Source of the DNA: Alteribacillus persepolensis
Lineage (GTDB): Bacteria; Bacillota; Bacilli; Bacillales; Marinococcaceae
Direction: 5' to 3'
NCBI RefSeq assembly: GCF_900099605.1
Contig: NZ_FNDK01000024.1
Span: 1 to 43,598, forward strand
Length of the DNA stretch: 43,598 bases
Shown here piece after piece: positions 13,035-19,507 of the stretch (position 1 is its first letter; every line of letters begins with the position of its first letter). Under the pieces are notes generated by a model that made no database searches, was not told the origin of the DNA, and saw only the letters and a program-made list of their open reading frames with translations. Both the position numbers and the translations under genes were made by a program.

Positions 13035-13201
13035 ATAAGGATTACTGGCAAGGCTGGCACGATGCTCGTCGCCAAGTGATTCATGATTTTTGCGAGCGGT
13101 TCAATGAAATAAAACATCACCCTGGTATCGGAGAGAAAACCGTCTCAAAAGTAGCGGAAGCGTTAGACATTAAAAAGCATATGGAGGGAAACGGTGATTG
13201 A
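13031..13201 (+). CDS. Hypothetical 56-aa protein
   Basis: ATG 13031 overlaps the previous stop (ATGA) and the frame ends inside the next gene. The peptide (MNKDYWQGWHDARRQVIHDF onward, ending DIKKHMEGNGD) is helical and charged, with a second half (IGEKTVSKVAEALDIKKH) that might be a minimal HTH. Function unknown. Confidence 0.6.
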   Translation: MNKDYWQGWHDARRQVIHDFCERFNEIKHHPGIGEKTVSKVAEALDIKKHMEGNGD

Positions 13202-13490
13202 TCAACAGCTGAAAGCCCAGAAACAAACCATTGCGAAGCTGGAAAATCGTTATTTAAAAAACGAAGCGGGCAGCGCTTATATCGTTAACGAAGATTTAGA
13301 CCACAGTTTCACTAAGGATGAGGATAAACGGTTCGATGAGTATTGGAAACAAGGATACTCTCTGGTGAGGATTGCGGAAATGTTCAAGAGAGATCCTGAT
13401 GAAGTTTTCTTGCTTATGTTTGATCGGGCTAGAAAGCACAACGGCAAACTGAAAATTACATGGAACCAGATTTGGAGTGATGTGGGGTGA
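13194..13490 (+). CDS. Hypothetical protein with HTH-like C-terminus
   Basis: This is a 98-aa protein with start GTG 13194 behind ATGGAGGGAAAC, overlapping the previous gene by 8 bp. The N-terminal coiled coil (KAQKQTIAKLENRYLK) is followed by a SANT-like segment (FTKDEDKRFDEYWKQGYSLV RIAEMF) similar in style to the protein encoded at 12714-13034. It is possibly DNA-binding. Confidence 0.65.
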   Translation: MIDQQLKAQKQTIAKLENRYLKNEAGSAYIVNEDLDHSFTKDEDKRFDEYWKQGYSLVRIAEMFKRDPDEVFLLMFDRARKHNGKLKITWNQIWSDVG

Positions 13491-13494
13491 ACGA

Positions 13495-13734
13495 ATGAGA
13501 AAAACGTGGATGGAGCGGCACAGTATTGAGAGGTTAGCAAACTATCAGCTTCAGAAGATGATTCAGAAAGGCAAGAACGTGGACATGTGCAAGAAAGAAT
13601 GGAAACGAAGATGGGGCATGGAGTATCCGTACTATAAAAATATTGCTGGTGTTTATAACTGTGAAACTGGAATGGGGGCAAGGCATGAGCACAGCGACGT
13701 ACAAGGCGGAAAAGCGGTGGATGGTTCAACTTGA
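13495..13734 (+). CDS. Hypothetical basic protein
   Basis: This is a 79-aa Lys/Arg-rich protein (RKTWMERHSIERLANYQLQK, KRRWGMEYPYYKN). ATG 13495 has GGGGTGAACGA upstream. It shares its last 50 bp with the start of the next gene in another frame. No family is recognised. Confidence 0.6.
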   Translation: MRKTWMERHSIERLANYQLQKMIQKGKNVDMCKKEWKRRWGMEYPYYKNIAGVYNCETGMGARHEHSDVQGGKAVDGST

Positions 13735-14086
13735 TATCATCGAGAGTTTACATTATTTCAACATCATGAATGCCTATTGGATAACGAATCAAAATGAGCC
13801 TGAATATTGTTATGTGAGAGCATTTGTACCTTTTAACGCTCATGCTCCTTTTGAAAGCTACTCACCAAGAAAAGGAGAAACAAAAGAATTAGTTTTTCAC
13901 ACATGGGCGTGTCATCGTGACGCTATTATGAGGGCTAAAAATATTGACATAGACGAAGCGGCCAAAGAGCTCTCCCATGCTCGTGATCAAGAAAAGGCTG
14001 TTCTTATGAAAGTATACAAAGAAGAAGCGGATGAATTTGCCTGCACAAAGGTGGATGAGTATTTAAAAGTGGAGGTGAGCACTTGA
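13685..14086 (+). CDS. Hypothetical phage protein
   Basis: This is a 133-aa protein. ATG 13685 is taken as start because the upstream frame lacks a ribosome site; the GGGGGCAAGG before it is moderate. The central part is aromatic-rich (LHYFNIMNAYWITNQN, CYVRAFVPFNAH), followed by a helical acidic C-terminus. It overlaps recU by 4 bp. No known domain is recognised. Confidence 0.65.
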   Translation: MSTATYKAEKRWMVQLDIIESLHYFNIMNAYWITNQNEPEYCYVRAFVPFNAHAPFESYSPRKGETKELVFHTWACHRDAIMRAKNIDIDEAAKELSHARDQEKAVLMKVYKEEADEFACTKVDEYLKVEVST

Positions 14087-14610
14087 AAGTACACCAAGGC
14101 AATAGAGGGAAAGGCTTTGAAGAGGTTTTGAATACTGCCAACTTTCAGTATAAAAACAGAGGTATTGCTCTTATAAACAAACGACCGACACCTATAAAGG
14201 TGCTGAAAACAAAAGGAGTGCACATTCTAAAAGCTGTTTGGGAATCGAAGAGCACAGTGGATTATGACGGTATTTGGAAAGGGCGCTCCATTCAATTTGA
14301 AGCGAAGACAACAAACAAGAAACGGTTTGATTTGGACATGCTGACACCAGGACAGATTTCCTTTCTCGACCAAGCGGAGAAACAAGGGGCTATAAGCTTT
14401 GTGCTTGTTGAAATTAGACCGATTCAGAGCGTATTTCTTATTCCGAATAATATGGTTCAGAAATACACTCGAAACGCTCAGAAAGGCGGACGAAAATCCA
14501 TCCCTCTTGATGAGTTAGAAGTGTATGCGGATGTGGTTCAGCAAAACAGAGGCATTGTATTAGATTATTTGGCTGTGGTGGACAAGCATATCAAAGCACT
14601 CTCAGGGTGA
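14083..14610 (+). CDS. recU: RecU-like Holliday junction resolvase
   Basis: The 175-aa nuclease resolves recombination intermediates during phage replication and packaging. The NRGKGFE motif lies at residues 7-13, Asp62 in STVDYDGIWKG, and Glu73-x-Lys75 in QFEAK, the PD-(D/E)XK site of RecU. The C-terminal half (LDMLTPGQISFLDQAEKQG... FVLVEIR) also matches the family. It is slightly shorter than chromosomal RecU, as usual in phages. TTG 14083 overlaps the previous stop, with GGAGGTGAGCAC upstream. Confidence 0.92.
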   Translation: MKVHQGNRGKGFEEVLNTANFQYKNRGIALINKRPTPIKVLKTKGVHILKAVWESKSTVDYDGIWKGRSIQFEAKTTNKKRFDLDMLTPGQISFLDQAEKQGAISFVLVEIRPIQSVFLIPNNMVQKYTRNAQKGGRKSIPLDELEVYADVVQQNRGIVLDYLAVVDKHIKALSG

Positions 14611-14619
14611 GGTGAGAGC

Positions 14620-14844
14620 ATGGTGAAAAAATTTGATGATAACACGCCAGTCATTATATTGGAGAACGGAAACAAGGGAACGGTAATAAACACTGTCAAT
14701 GGACGGGTGCTCGTTGAGTCAGGGCGAAAAGGGCACATGAAGCACTACAAGGAGAGCGAACTAAAACATGATGTGGATACTATATTACGACAAATCCACG
14801 CCAGACAAGGGAAGCTGCTAGGTCAAGAAAAGGAAGAACAATGA
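14620..14844 (+). CDS. Hypothetical 74-aa protein
   Basis: This is a beta-rich N-terminal half (NTPVIILENGNKGTVINTVN, GRVLVESGRKG), reminiscent of an SH3-like fold, followed by a charged helix. ATG 14620 has GAGGTGAGAGC upstream. No family assignment. Confidence 0.6.
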   Translation: MVKKFDDNTPVIILENGNKGTVINTVNGRVLVESGRKGHMKHYKESELKHDVDTILRQIHARQGKLLGQEKEEQ

Positions 14845-14909
14845 GCTGTGGGGAAGCACTGGTAATGATGGCAGTGCTGGCATTGATCACATGGGCTGCT
14901 GATAAGTGA
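14841..14909 (+). CDS. 22-aa hydrophobic peptide
   Basis: ATG 14841 overlaps the previous stop (ATGA), with AAAAGGAAGAAC upstream. The peptide (MSCGEALVMMAVLALITWAA plus DK) is one short membrane span. Similar tiny hydrophobic frames are common in phage operons; expression is not certain. Confidence 0.4.
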   Translation: MSCGEALVMMAVLALITWAADK

Positions 14910-14950
14910 ATAGCAGACCGATGATGTGAAATAAAAAGGAGGAAATTAAC

Positions 14951-15184
14951 GTGAATTTTTGGGCAATAGGTTTTTTATATCAAGAAGATGTTTGGTACGA
15001 CTTAGAAAAGAAAGAAGACAGCTTGGACTTGCGTTCAACGTGCTTTTTACCAACGCAGGAAATGGCTCAACAAATTATTGACGATGAGTTAAGTATTCAA
15101 TATGTGCCTGTAAAAATTGAAATTGAATCTATGAATAAAGGTGTTTGGTCATGGAGTAGAGGGACCGTTTCACATTGGGATTAA
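14951..15184 (+). CDS. Hypothetical 77-aa protein
   Basis: Start GTG 14951 follows AAAGGAGGAAATTAAC, a strong site. The aromatic-rich start (NFWAIGFLYQEDVWYDLEKK) and a VPVKIEIE strand suggest a small mixed fold. No family or function is recognised. Confidence 0.65.
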   Translation: MNFWAIGFLYQEDVWYDLEKKEDSLDLRSTCFLPTQEMAQQIIDDELSIQYVPVKIEIESMNKGVWSWSRGTVSHWD

Positions 15185-15228
15185 CACACATTCCGACGAA
15201 AAACCAAAAAATCGAAAGGATGAGGAAG

Positions 15229-15426
15229 ATGAATCAAATTGACTGGCAGAAACATGTGGTGCGTGAGGAGCTTTCCAGTGATGTGAAGGAACGGAAAATG
15301 ACTCCAGAAGAAATAGCTTGGATGGAGCAGATCCAGGAGCAACGAAAGTTTAGACGGGGACCCAGAAGAAAAGTAAATCCTACTTGGCCAAAACAAAGAA
15401 AGGAGAACAAACATGCCAACGTGTAA
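15229..15426 (+). CDS. Hypothetical 65-aa charged protein
   Basis: ATG 15229 is preceded by GAAAGGATGAGGAAG; an ATG three codons earlier is an alternative. The protein is helical (TPEEIAWMEQIQEQRKF) with a basic tail (RRGPRRKVNPTWPKQRK). Its end overlaps the next gene by 14 bp. Function unknown. Confidence 0.6.
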   Translation: MNQIDWQKHVVREELSSDVKERKMTPEEIAWMEQIQEQRKFRRGPRRKVNPTWPKQRKENKHANV

Positions 15427-15586
15427 AGGGTGTGGAGCTTCCATTCAATGGATTAAGACGCCGAAAGGAAAAGCGATGCCGGCCGATACACAAGAGCAAA
15501 CAGTTGTCACGAAGCATGGAGATGTGGTGAAAGGTTTCACTCCGCATTGGGCGACTTGTTCACAAGCACGTACATTTAAGAAGTAA
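15413..15586 (+). CDS. Small zinc-finger-like protein
   Basis: This 57-aa protein has a CKGCG knuckle at residues 4-8 and a distant H-W-x-x-C (PHWATCSQA), compatible with one zinc site. ATG 15413 follows AAAGGAGAACAAAC. It resembles small zinc-finger proteins seen in many Bacillus and Listeria phages. The role is unknown. Confidence 0.65.
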   Translation: MPTCKGCGASIQWIKTPKGKAMPADTQEQTVVTKHGDVVKGFTPHWATCSQARTFKK

Positions 15587-15650
15587 AAAAGCCGCCCCTC
15601 TCAAGGCGACTCATACAGGCCGTGATACGAGTATACCACAGGGAGGGGTC

Positions 15651-15839
15651 ATGGTGAAAATCCCAGTAAACATAGGTACGAATAAAGCTGAAATCGACTT
15701 GAATGAGAATGCTGTTTATAGAATTCGTGACGGTAATATCGAAAAAGTGGACACTCCTGGAGAAGGATTCGGAAAACAAATCATCACTTGGCAAAACGGT
15801 AAACCATCTCATTATGAAATTACGTATACAAAAAAATAA
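15651..15839 (+). CDS. DUF3954-like small protein
   Basis: This is a 62-aa beta-rich protein (NKAEIDLNENAVYRIRDGNI, GFGKQIITWQNGKPSHYEI). The pattern resembles the DUF3954 proteins of Bacillus phages, recalled without a search. GGGAGGGGTC lies upstream of ATG 15651; part of it can pair with CCCCTC at 15593-15598, so the ribosome site may be structured. A strong terminator follows. Confidence 0.65.
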   Translation: MVKIPVNIGTNKAEIDLNENAVYRIRDGNIEKVDTPGEGFGKQIITWQNGKPSHYEITYTKK

Positions 15840-15857
15840 ACGCTACTGGAACAACCA

Positions 15858-15905
15858 GGGCACTAATGGATGACAGCTGAAGCTGTGTCTGTTAGTGCCC
15901 TTTTT
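15858..15905 (+). terminator. Strong intrinsic terminator ending the early/middle operon
   Basis: GGGCACTAA...TTAGTGCCC with an inner ACAGCT/AGCTGT helix is followed by TTTTT. It is the first clear rightward terminator after the early promoter. Confidence 0.9.
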
Positions 15906-15974
15906 CATAGCAAGGAACCCAAATGCAACCAATCTACAATTGTCACCTCATATTTGCAGCCAAAGGAGGAAGTC

Positions 15975-16169
15975 ATGAAGCCTTCATTTCAAGAACAACT
16001 AGCTGTTGCCGCCAAACAGCTTAATTTAGAGCCGAAAAGGAAACGAAAACGGAAAAAGGGAAAGAAGAAAAGCACCGAACAGTATTCAGAGAGTGAAATC
16101 AAGGAGCTTATGGGCATGAATAGGAGAACGTATGGACGAGGCAGAGGCGGCGCGATTAGGCAGAAATAA
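15975..16169 (+). CDS. Small highly basic protein
   Basis: This is a 64-aa protein with start ATG 15975 behind AAAGGAGGAAGTC. The centre is a Lys/Arg block (EPKRKRKRKKGKKK) and the end is Gly/Arg-rich (RRTYGRGRGGAIRQK), suggesting nucleic-acid binding. No family is recognised. Confidence 0.65.
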   Translation: MKPSFQEQLAVAAKQLNLEPKRKRKRKKGKKKSTEQYSESEIKELMGMNRRTYGRGRGGAIRQK

Positions 16170-16189
16170 GGGGGGATTGGGAATGAGGA

Positions 16190-16226
16190 AATTCTTAATG
16201 TTTGTTAACGAAATGGTAAAATGTAG
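16190..16226 (+). promoter_or_regulatory. Probable promoter before the HNH/ArpU genes
   Basis: TGGTAAAAT (16212-16220) is a good extended -10; TTAATG about 16 bp upstream is a weak -35. The spacer contains GTTAAC. This would restart transcription after the terminator at 15858. Confidence 0.5.
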
Positions 16227-16247
16227 ATGAGAAAGGGGGTGAATTCG

Positions 16248-16787
16248 ATGGCAAAAAAAATCAGTCGAGAGTCTATATACAATAAAGCAATGCCTTGGTG
16301 GAAAAATGAAATTTACGGCAATGAACTACTGGGAATGAGGCTATTACGAAAAAAATCCGTCAAAGAAATGGCTCGAGTAACAGGAGAAGACATTGGCGAT
16401 ATAAATACTATTGAAAAAACGATGGGTGAATTTCCTGCACCTCCTCCAGTAGCTGGAATTTATATGATGTATCTATCTTGTAATATGAATCATGTTTACC
16501 AGTTTCGGAAAATTGTTGGTGGGGATAAAAAGGACTTTAAGGAAAGCCGTACAATTGGATCAAAATTAAAAAAAGATGTATATAAAAAATGTAAAAACAG
16601 ATGTGTAGTTTGCCGTGCTGAAGACAATTTACACATTCATCACGTTAAAAAGTATTCTGAGGGTGGTTTAAATGAACTAGATAATCTAGTTTTGTTGTGT
16701 CCCTCATGTCATGCTGATACTCATAAAAACGATGTTTCATACCACATGTTAAAGAGCGCCGCCGAAAGAGGTGAGCACCGTGGATAA
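16248..16787 (+). CDS. HNH-type endonuclease domain protein
   Basis: The 179-aa protein has an N-terminal helical region with an HTH-like KKSVKEMARVTGEDIGDINT stretch, and a C-terminal HNH domain: CVVC, then NLHIHHVKKYSEGG, NELDNLVLLCPSCHADTHK, with complete zinc Cys pairs and catalytic His. It starts at ATG 16248 after AAAGGGGGTGAATTCG. It could be a homing-type or defence-linked nuclease. It overlaps the ArpU-like gene by 8 bp. Confidence 0.85.
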   Translation: MAKKISRESIYNKAMPWWKNEIYGNELLGMRLLRKKSVKEMARVTGEDIGDINTIEKTMGEFPAPPPVAGIYMMYLSCNMNHVYQFRKIVGGDKKDFKESRTIGSKLKKDVYKKCKNRCVVCRAEDNLHIHHVKKYSEGGLNELDNLVLLCPSCHADTHKNDVSYHMLKSAAERGEHRG

Positions 16788-17238
16788 GAAACAGGTTAAA
16801 TCAGCTTTACACAATTATCATTGGATGATCCAAACAATAGCCTTAAAAAGGAGAGAGATGCGACAAGATATAGGAGACAACATTACAGCAATGTATGGGC
16901 TTGAAGCAGCTATGCCAAAACCTCAAGGAAACCAGTCAGATCCCATTCTTCAAGAATATCTGCGCCGCGAGGACGAATGGCAAGATATTGAAAAACTCAA
17001 AAAGAAAGTTGTTTTTGTTCAAGAGCGTATTTCCTGTATTCATAATGATAAAGAAAGAGCTGTGCTCAATCGCATATTAGATGGAATGAGCTTACGGGCG
17101 GTTTCTCGTCAGATGGGATTGTCTCATACTCATGTGAGGAATATTCGAGACTCTATTGTATCTCAATTTACGGAGTTTCCAAAAAGCGCAAACTTTCCAA
17201 AGCAAACAGGTTTGAAAAAAGAAGTTTCGAGTGGTTAA
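16780..17238 (+). CDS. ArpU-like late transcription regulator
   Basis: This is a 152-aa protein. GTG 16780 is preferred because AAAGAGGTGAGCACC lies at the right distance; a GTG three codons earlier is within that site. The C-terminal part (ERAVLNRILDGMSLRAVSRQ, MGLSHTHVRNIRDSIV) is a sigma-70 region-4-type HTH, as in ArpU/RinA-type activators of late genes. The position just before the packaging genes fits. Family is by pattern. Confidence 0.75.
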   Translation: MDKKQVKSALHNYHWMIQTIALKRREMRQDIGDNITAMYGLEAAMPKPQGNQSDPILQEYLRREDEWQDIEKLKKKVVFVQERISCIHNDKERAVLNRILDGMSLRAVSRQMGLSHTHVRNIRDSIVSQFTEFPKSANFPKQTGLKKEVSSG

Positions 17239-17241
17239 AAT
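17212..17241 (+). promoter_or_regulatory. Probable promoter before the tyrosine recombinase
   Basis: TTGAAA (17212-17217) and TAAAAT (17236-17241) are separated by 18 bp, overlapping the end of the ArpU-like gene. Confidence 0.6.
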
Positions 17242-17309
17242 GTGACATAGGACAAGAACGAAGGTTCAATGAGCAGTGTGACAACAAAAATAAGGGAGAG
17301 TGGTTATAT

Positions 17310-17861
17310 GTGAATTTTGTACAGCCGATACGGAACCCTGCCAAAATACAAGTCATACAAGAATATTTAAAGGCCAAAAATGAACGTGATTACTTGCTGT
17401 TTGTGCTTGGTATCAATACAGGATTACGTATTAGTGATATCTTGCAACTGAAAGCAAAACATGTACGTGGACACTATATCAGCTTGCGTGAGAAGAAAAC
17501 AACGAAGCAAAAGCGTCTTCGCATCACGCCGGATCTTCATCGTGAGTTAAAAAACTATATCCGGCACATGAACGATGATGAGTATTTGTTCCAAAGCAGA
17601 AAAGGGAATAACATGCCTATCCAACGTTCAGCTGCATACAAAGTTTTACGAGAAGCAGCGGAATACGCTGGACTTAATGAGATTGGTACCCACACGCTAA
17701 GAAAAACATTTGGGTACCATTTTTATATGCAGACAAAAGATATTGCTATGCTCCAGGAACTGTTTAACCACTCATCACCGCATATCACGCTCCGTTATAT
17801 AGGAGTGAATCAAGATGCTATGGACAAAGCGATGAGTAAATTTAAGATTGGAGTAGGATAA
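17310..17861 (+). CDS. Stand-alone tyrosine recombinase catalytic domain
   Basis: This is a 183-aa XerC/D-type recombinase with only the catalytic domain and little of the N-terminal arm. All active-site residues are present: Arg40 in NTGLRISDIL, Lys in EKKTTKQKR, His128 and Arg131 in HTLRK, His154 in FNHSS, and Tyr163 in LRYIG. Integration is presumably done by the serine enzyme at 24-1607, so this one may resolve concatemers or multimers. Similar small recombinases sit upstream of terminase genes in other Bacillus phages. Start is GTG 17310 behind AGGGAGAGTGGTTATAT. Confidence 0.9.
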   Translation: MNFVQPIRNPAKIQVIQEYLKAKNERDYLLFVLGINTGLRISDILQLKAKHVRGHYISLREKKTTKQKRLRITPDLHRELKNYIRHMNDDEYLFQSRKGNNMPIQRSAAYKVLREAAEYAGLNEIGTHTLRKTFGYHFYMQTKDIAMLQELFNHSSPHITLRYIGVNQDAMDKAMSKFKIGVG

Positions 17862-18078
17862 AAAGGGTCGAACATAAATCTTTTTTTATGCCGTAAATGA
17901 ATCATATTTAAGTTTGTGATTCATTCAAAAAAGAGATGTTGTTAAACTCTTGAGAGACAACAGATTGAGAGGTTTAGGAAAAGAAACACATTATAAGATA
18001 TGGTTCATTGGGTGGAAGAATAGAAGGAAAATATCTCCTTTTGTCGAACTAGTGTGTGGTGGAAGGAGAGGGTATAAG
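17862..18078 (+). other. Non-coding leader before an unknown accessory gene
   Basis: This 217-bp stretch contains an inverted repeat TGAATCA...TGATTCA (17898-17924) and an AT-rich ATTATAAGAT that may be a -10 (about 17990). An open frame from 17950 has no ribosome site and I regard it as leader. It looks like the regulatory part of a moron insertion. Confidence 0.4.
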
Positions 18079-18480
18079 ATGGGATTTAGATTTGACATGC
18101 AGAACAAAAGTTCTCAACAACAGGCAATTGTGAGGAAACGAGACGAGGCAGACAAAAGAAGGAGAGAAGAATCCCAAAAAAAGAAAGATGGTTCGCGACA
18201 AGAACTTAAATGGGAAGTCTCTCCAAGGTTATCTGATTACGAAGGCATATTTGTTAAGGATGGCGAAAAATATCTCTTTGAATTAAGAGTGTCTAGGACG
18301 ACATTATTCAATGAACCATGTGGGTTAAACGAGAAAAATGTACATGATTGGTTGTTTGAGGTTTCTAATGCATTTGCTGAGGAAGTAAAAGAGTATAAGA
18401 TATTTTGTATTACATCCTCTGACGTGAGGGATGGTGAATTAACAACAGATTGGAAAAATTTAAGAGTAGAGACAAAATAA
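18079..18480 (+). CDS. Unknown accessory (moron-like) protein
   Basis: This is a 133-aa protein with start ATG 18079 and AAGGAGAGGGT upstream. The N-terminal third is very charged and helical (RKRDEADKRRREESQKKK); the rest is a mixed globular domain (YEGIFVKDGEKYLFELRVSR, NEKNVHDWLFEVSNAFAEEV). No family is recognised. It is set apart by a non-coding leader and a terminator identical over 25 bp to the one after the lipoprotein at 26931-27329, so it is probably a late-acquired cargo gene. Confidence 0.65.
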   Translation: MGFRFDMQNKSSQQQAIVRKRDEADKRRREESQKKKDGSRQELKWEVSPRLSDYEGIFVKDGEKYLFELRVSRTTLFNEPCGLNEKNVHDWLFEVSNAFAEEVKEYKIFCITSSDVRDGELTTDWKNLRVETK

Positions 18481-18503
18481 GCATCCTTTCGAGGGTGCTT
18501 TTT
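18481..18503 (+). terminator. Terminator of the accessory gene, copy 1 of a shared sequence
   Basis: GCATCC-TTTCGA-GGGTGC is followed by TTTTT. The 25 bp at 18479-18503 are identical to 27329-27353. Confidence 0.85.
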
Positions 18504-18524
18504 CTTATGGGAGGCGAAGTGGAA

Positions 18525-18770
18525 ATGAAAGCCAGTCAGTTAAGAGTTGATATCAATACAATTGTACTGCAGCTTAAACTAAGAGCTGTTGCTAAACATT
18601 CGAAAGCATTGGCTGATGAATTAGATGAGATTGATCGAAGCGTATGCCCTGAATGTGGAGAACGGATGGATGTGAATAAGGTGTATGTAGACGGAAAACT
18701 TGAATACGAAACTAAACAGTGTCACGAATGTGGAGTTTGTGTACATGAAGGACAACATGAAAACAGCTGA
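18525..18770 (+). CDS. Small zinc-finger phage protein
   Basis: This is an 81-aa protein; ATG 18525 or GTG 18519 are possible starts, both behind GGGAGGCGAA. The helical N-terminus (INTIVLQLKLRAVAKHSKA) is followed by CPECG and, 26 residues on, CHECG, a four-Cys zinc site. It overlaps the HNH gene by 14 bp. Function unknown. Confidence 0.65.
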   Translation: MKASQLRVDINTIVLQLKLRAVAKHSKALADELDEIDRSVCPECGERMDVNKVYVDGKLEYETKQCHECGVCVHEGQHENS

Positions 18771-19059
18771 TCCCTTTTATAAAAGCGGTGCCTGGGTACG
18801 ATGCAGAGAACAAGCACTGATCCGAGACAATTACTTGTGTCAGTCGTGTCTTCGAGCGGGGAAACTTACTACAGCAAACACGGTGCATCATATCAAGCCA
18901 AGGCGTGAGTATTCTGAACTGGAGCTGACACTAAGCAACTTGGAGAGCATCTGTCCGACTTGCCATAACAAAGAGCATACAGAGAAGGGAAACAACAAGA
19001 GGCCAGTGAGTAAGAAAATAAAATTAGTGGAAGAGAAAGGAAATCCAGAAATGATATAG
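18757..19059 (+). CDS. HNH endonuclease adjacent to terminase
   Basis: This 100-aa HNH nuclease is of the type that works with the terminase and portal in cos-type HK97-like phages. Motifs are CQSC, NTVHHIKPRREY with the HH pair, and LTLSNLESICPTCHNKEH. ATG 18757 is preceded by AAGGACAAC; an ATG four codons upstream is possible. It is followed by a terminator and terS, the classical HNH-TerS-TerL-portal order. Confidence 0.88.
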   Translation: MKTADPFYKSGAWVRCREQALIRDNYLCQSCLRAGKLTTANTVHHIKPRREYSELELTLSNLESICPTCHNKEHTEKGNNKRPVSKKIKLVEEKGNPEMI

Positions 19060-19095
19060 CCTCCCCCTCAAAAAAAGTTGAGAAAGGCTTTCTCC

Positions 19096-19122
19096 AAGGA
19101 CCGGCGGCGGTCCTTCGTTTTT
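19096..19122 (+). terminator. Terminator-like hairpin before terS
   Basis: AAGGACC-GGCGGC-GGTCCTT is followed by CGTTTTT. In a late operon it would need antitermination or mark a cos-proximal boundary. The surrounding 19060-19183 is non-coding. Confidence 0.75.
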
Positions 19123-19183
19123 ACCGCGGATGGAATTTTCATGAAAGGGGGGTACCAATTTGGAATAGAAAGGAGGTTTTTTG

Positions 19184-19507
19184 ATGGGAGTTCCAACGAG
19201 AAAAAAACTCATCGAATATTTAGGTGACTCATACAAAGAATCGGATGAGGAATTGATTTCTCTTTATCTTGAAACGCATAAATTTTATCGGAAGCTGAAG
19301 AAAGAAATCAATAATCAAGACTTGATGTATGAATACACTAATAAAGCAGGTGCAACGAATCTGACAAAAAACCCACTCGTGGTCGAATTGGCCAAAACAG
19401 TTCAAACTCTGAACAACCTTTTGAAGTCGATGGGTTTAACGCCAGCGCAGCGGAAGAGAATGAATGGTGATGGAAATGACGAAGAAGATGACTTTGAACG
19501 CTTCTAA
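19184..19507 (+). CDS. terS: Terminase small subunit, P27-like
   Basis: This is a 107-aa packaging-initiation protein. Pattern LISLYLETHKFYRKLKKEI, then NPLVVELAKTVQTLNNLLKS and MGLTPAQRKRM, matches the P27 small terminase family, including the acidic tail. ATG 19184 has AAAGGAGG upstream. It overlaps terL by 44 bp. Confidence 0.85.
   Translation: MGVPTRKKLIEYLGDSYKESDEELISLYLETHKFYRKLKKEINNQDLMYEYTNKAGATNLTKNPLVVELAKTVQTLNNLLKSMGLTPAQRKRMNGDGNDEEDDFERF

Noticed and set aside
15870-15974. N-terminal extension of the basic 64-aa protein
   Set aside because: It would start inside the terminator hairpin at 15858-15905; AAAGGAGG before ATG 15975 marks the real start.
17950-18078. N-terminal extension of the 133-aa accessory gene
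   Set aside because: The frame is open from 17950 but lacks a ribosome site there, while AAGGAGAGGG precedes ATG 18079.
19464-19507. Frameshift fusion of terS and terL
   Set aside because: The two frames overlap by 44 bp but each has its own ribosome site and no slippery heptamer was seen; simple coupled genes explain it.
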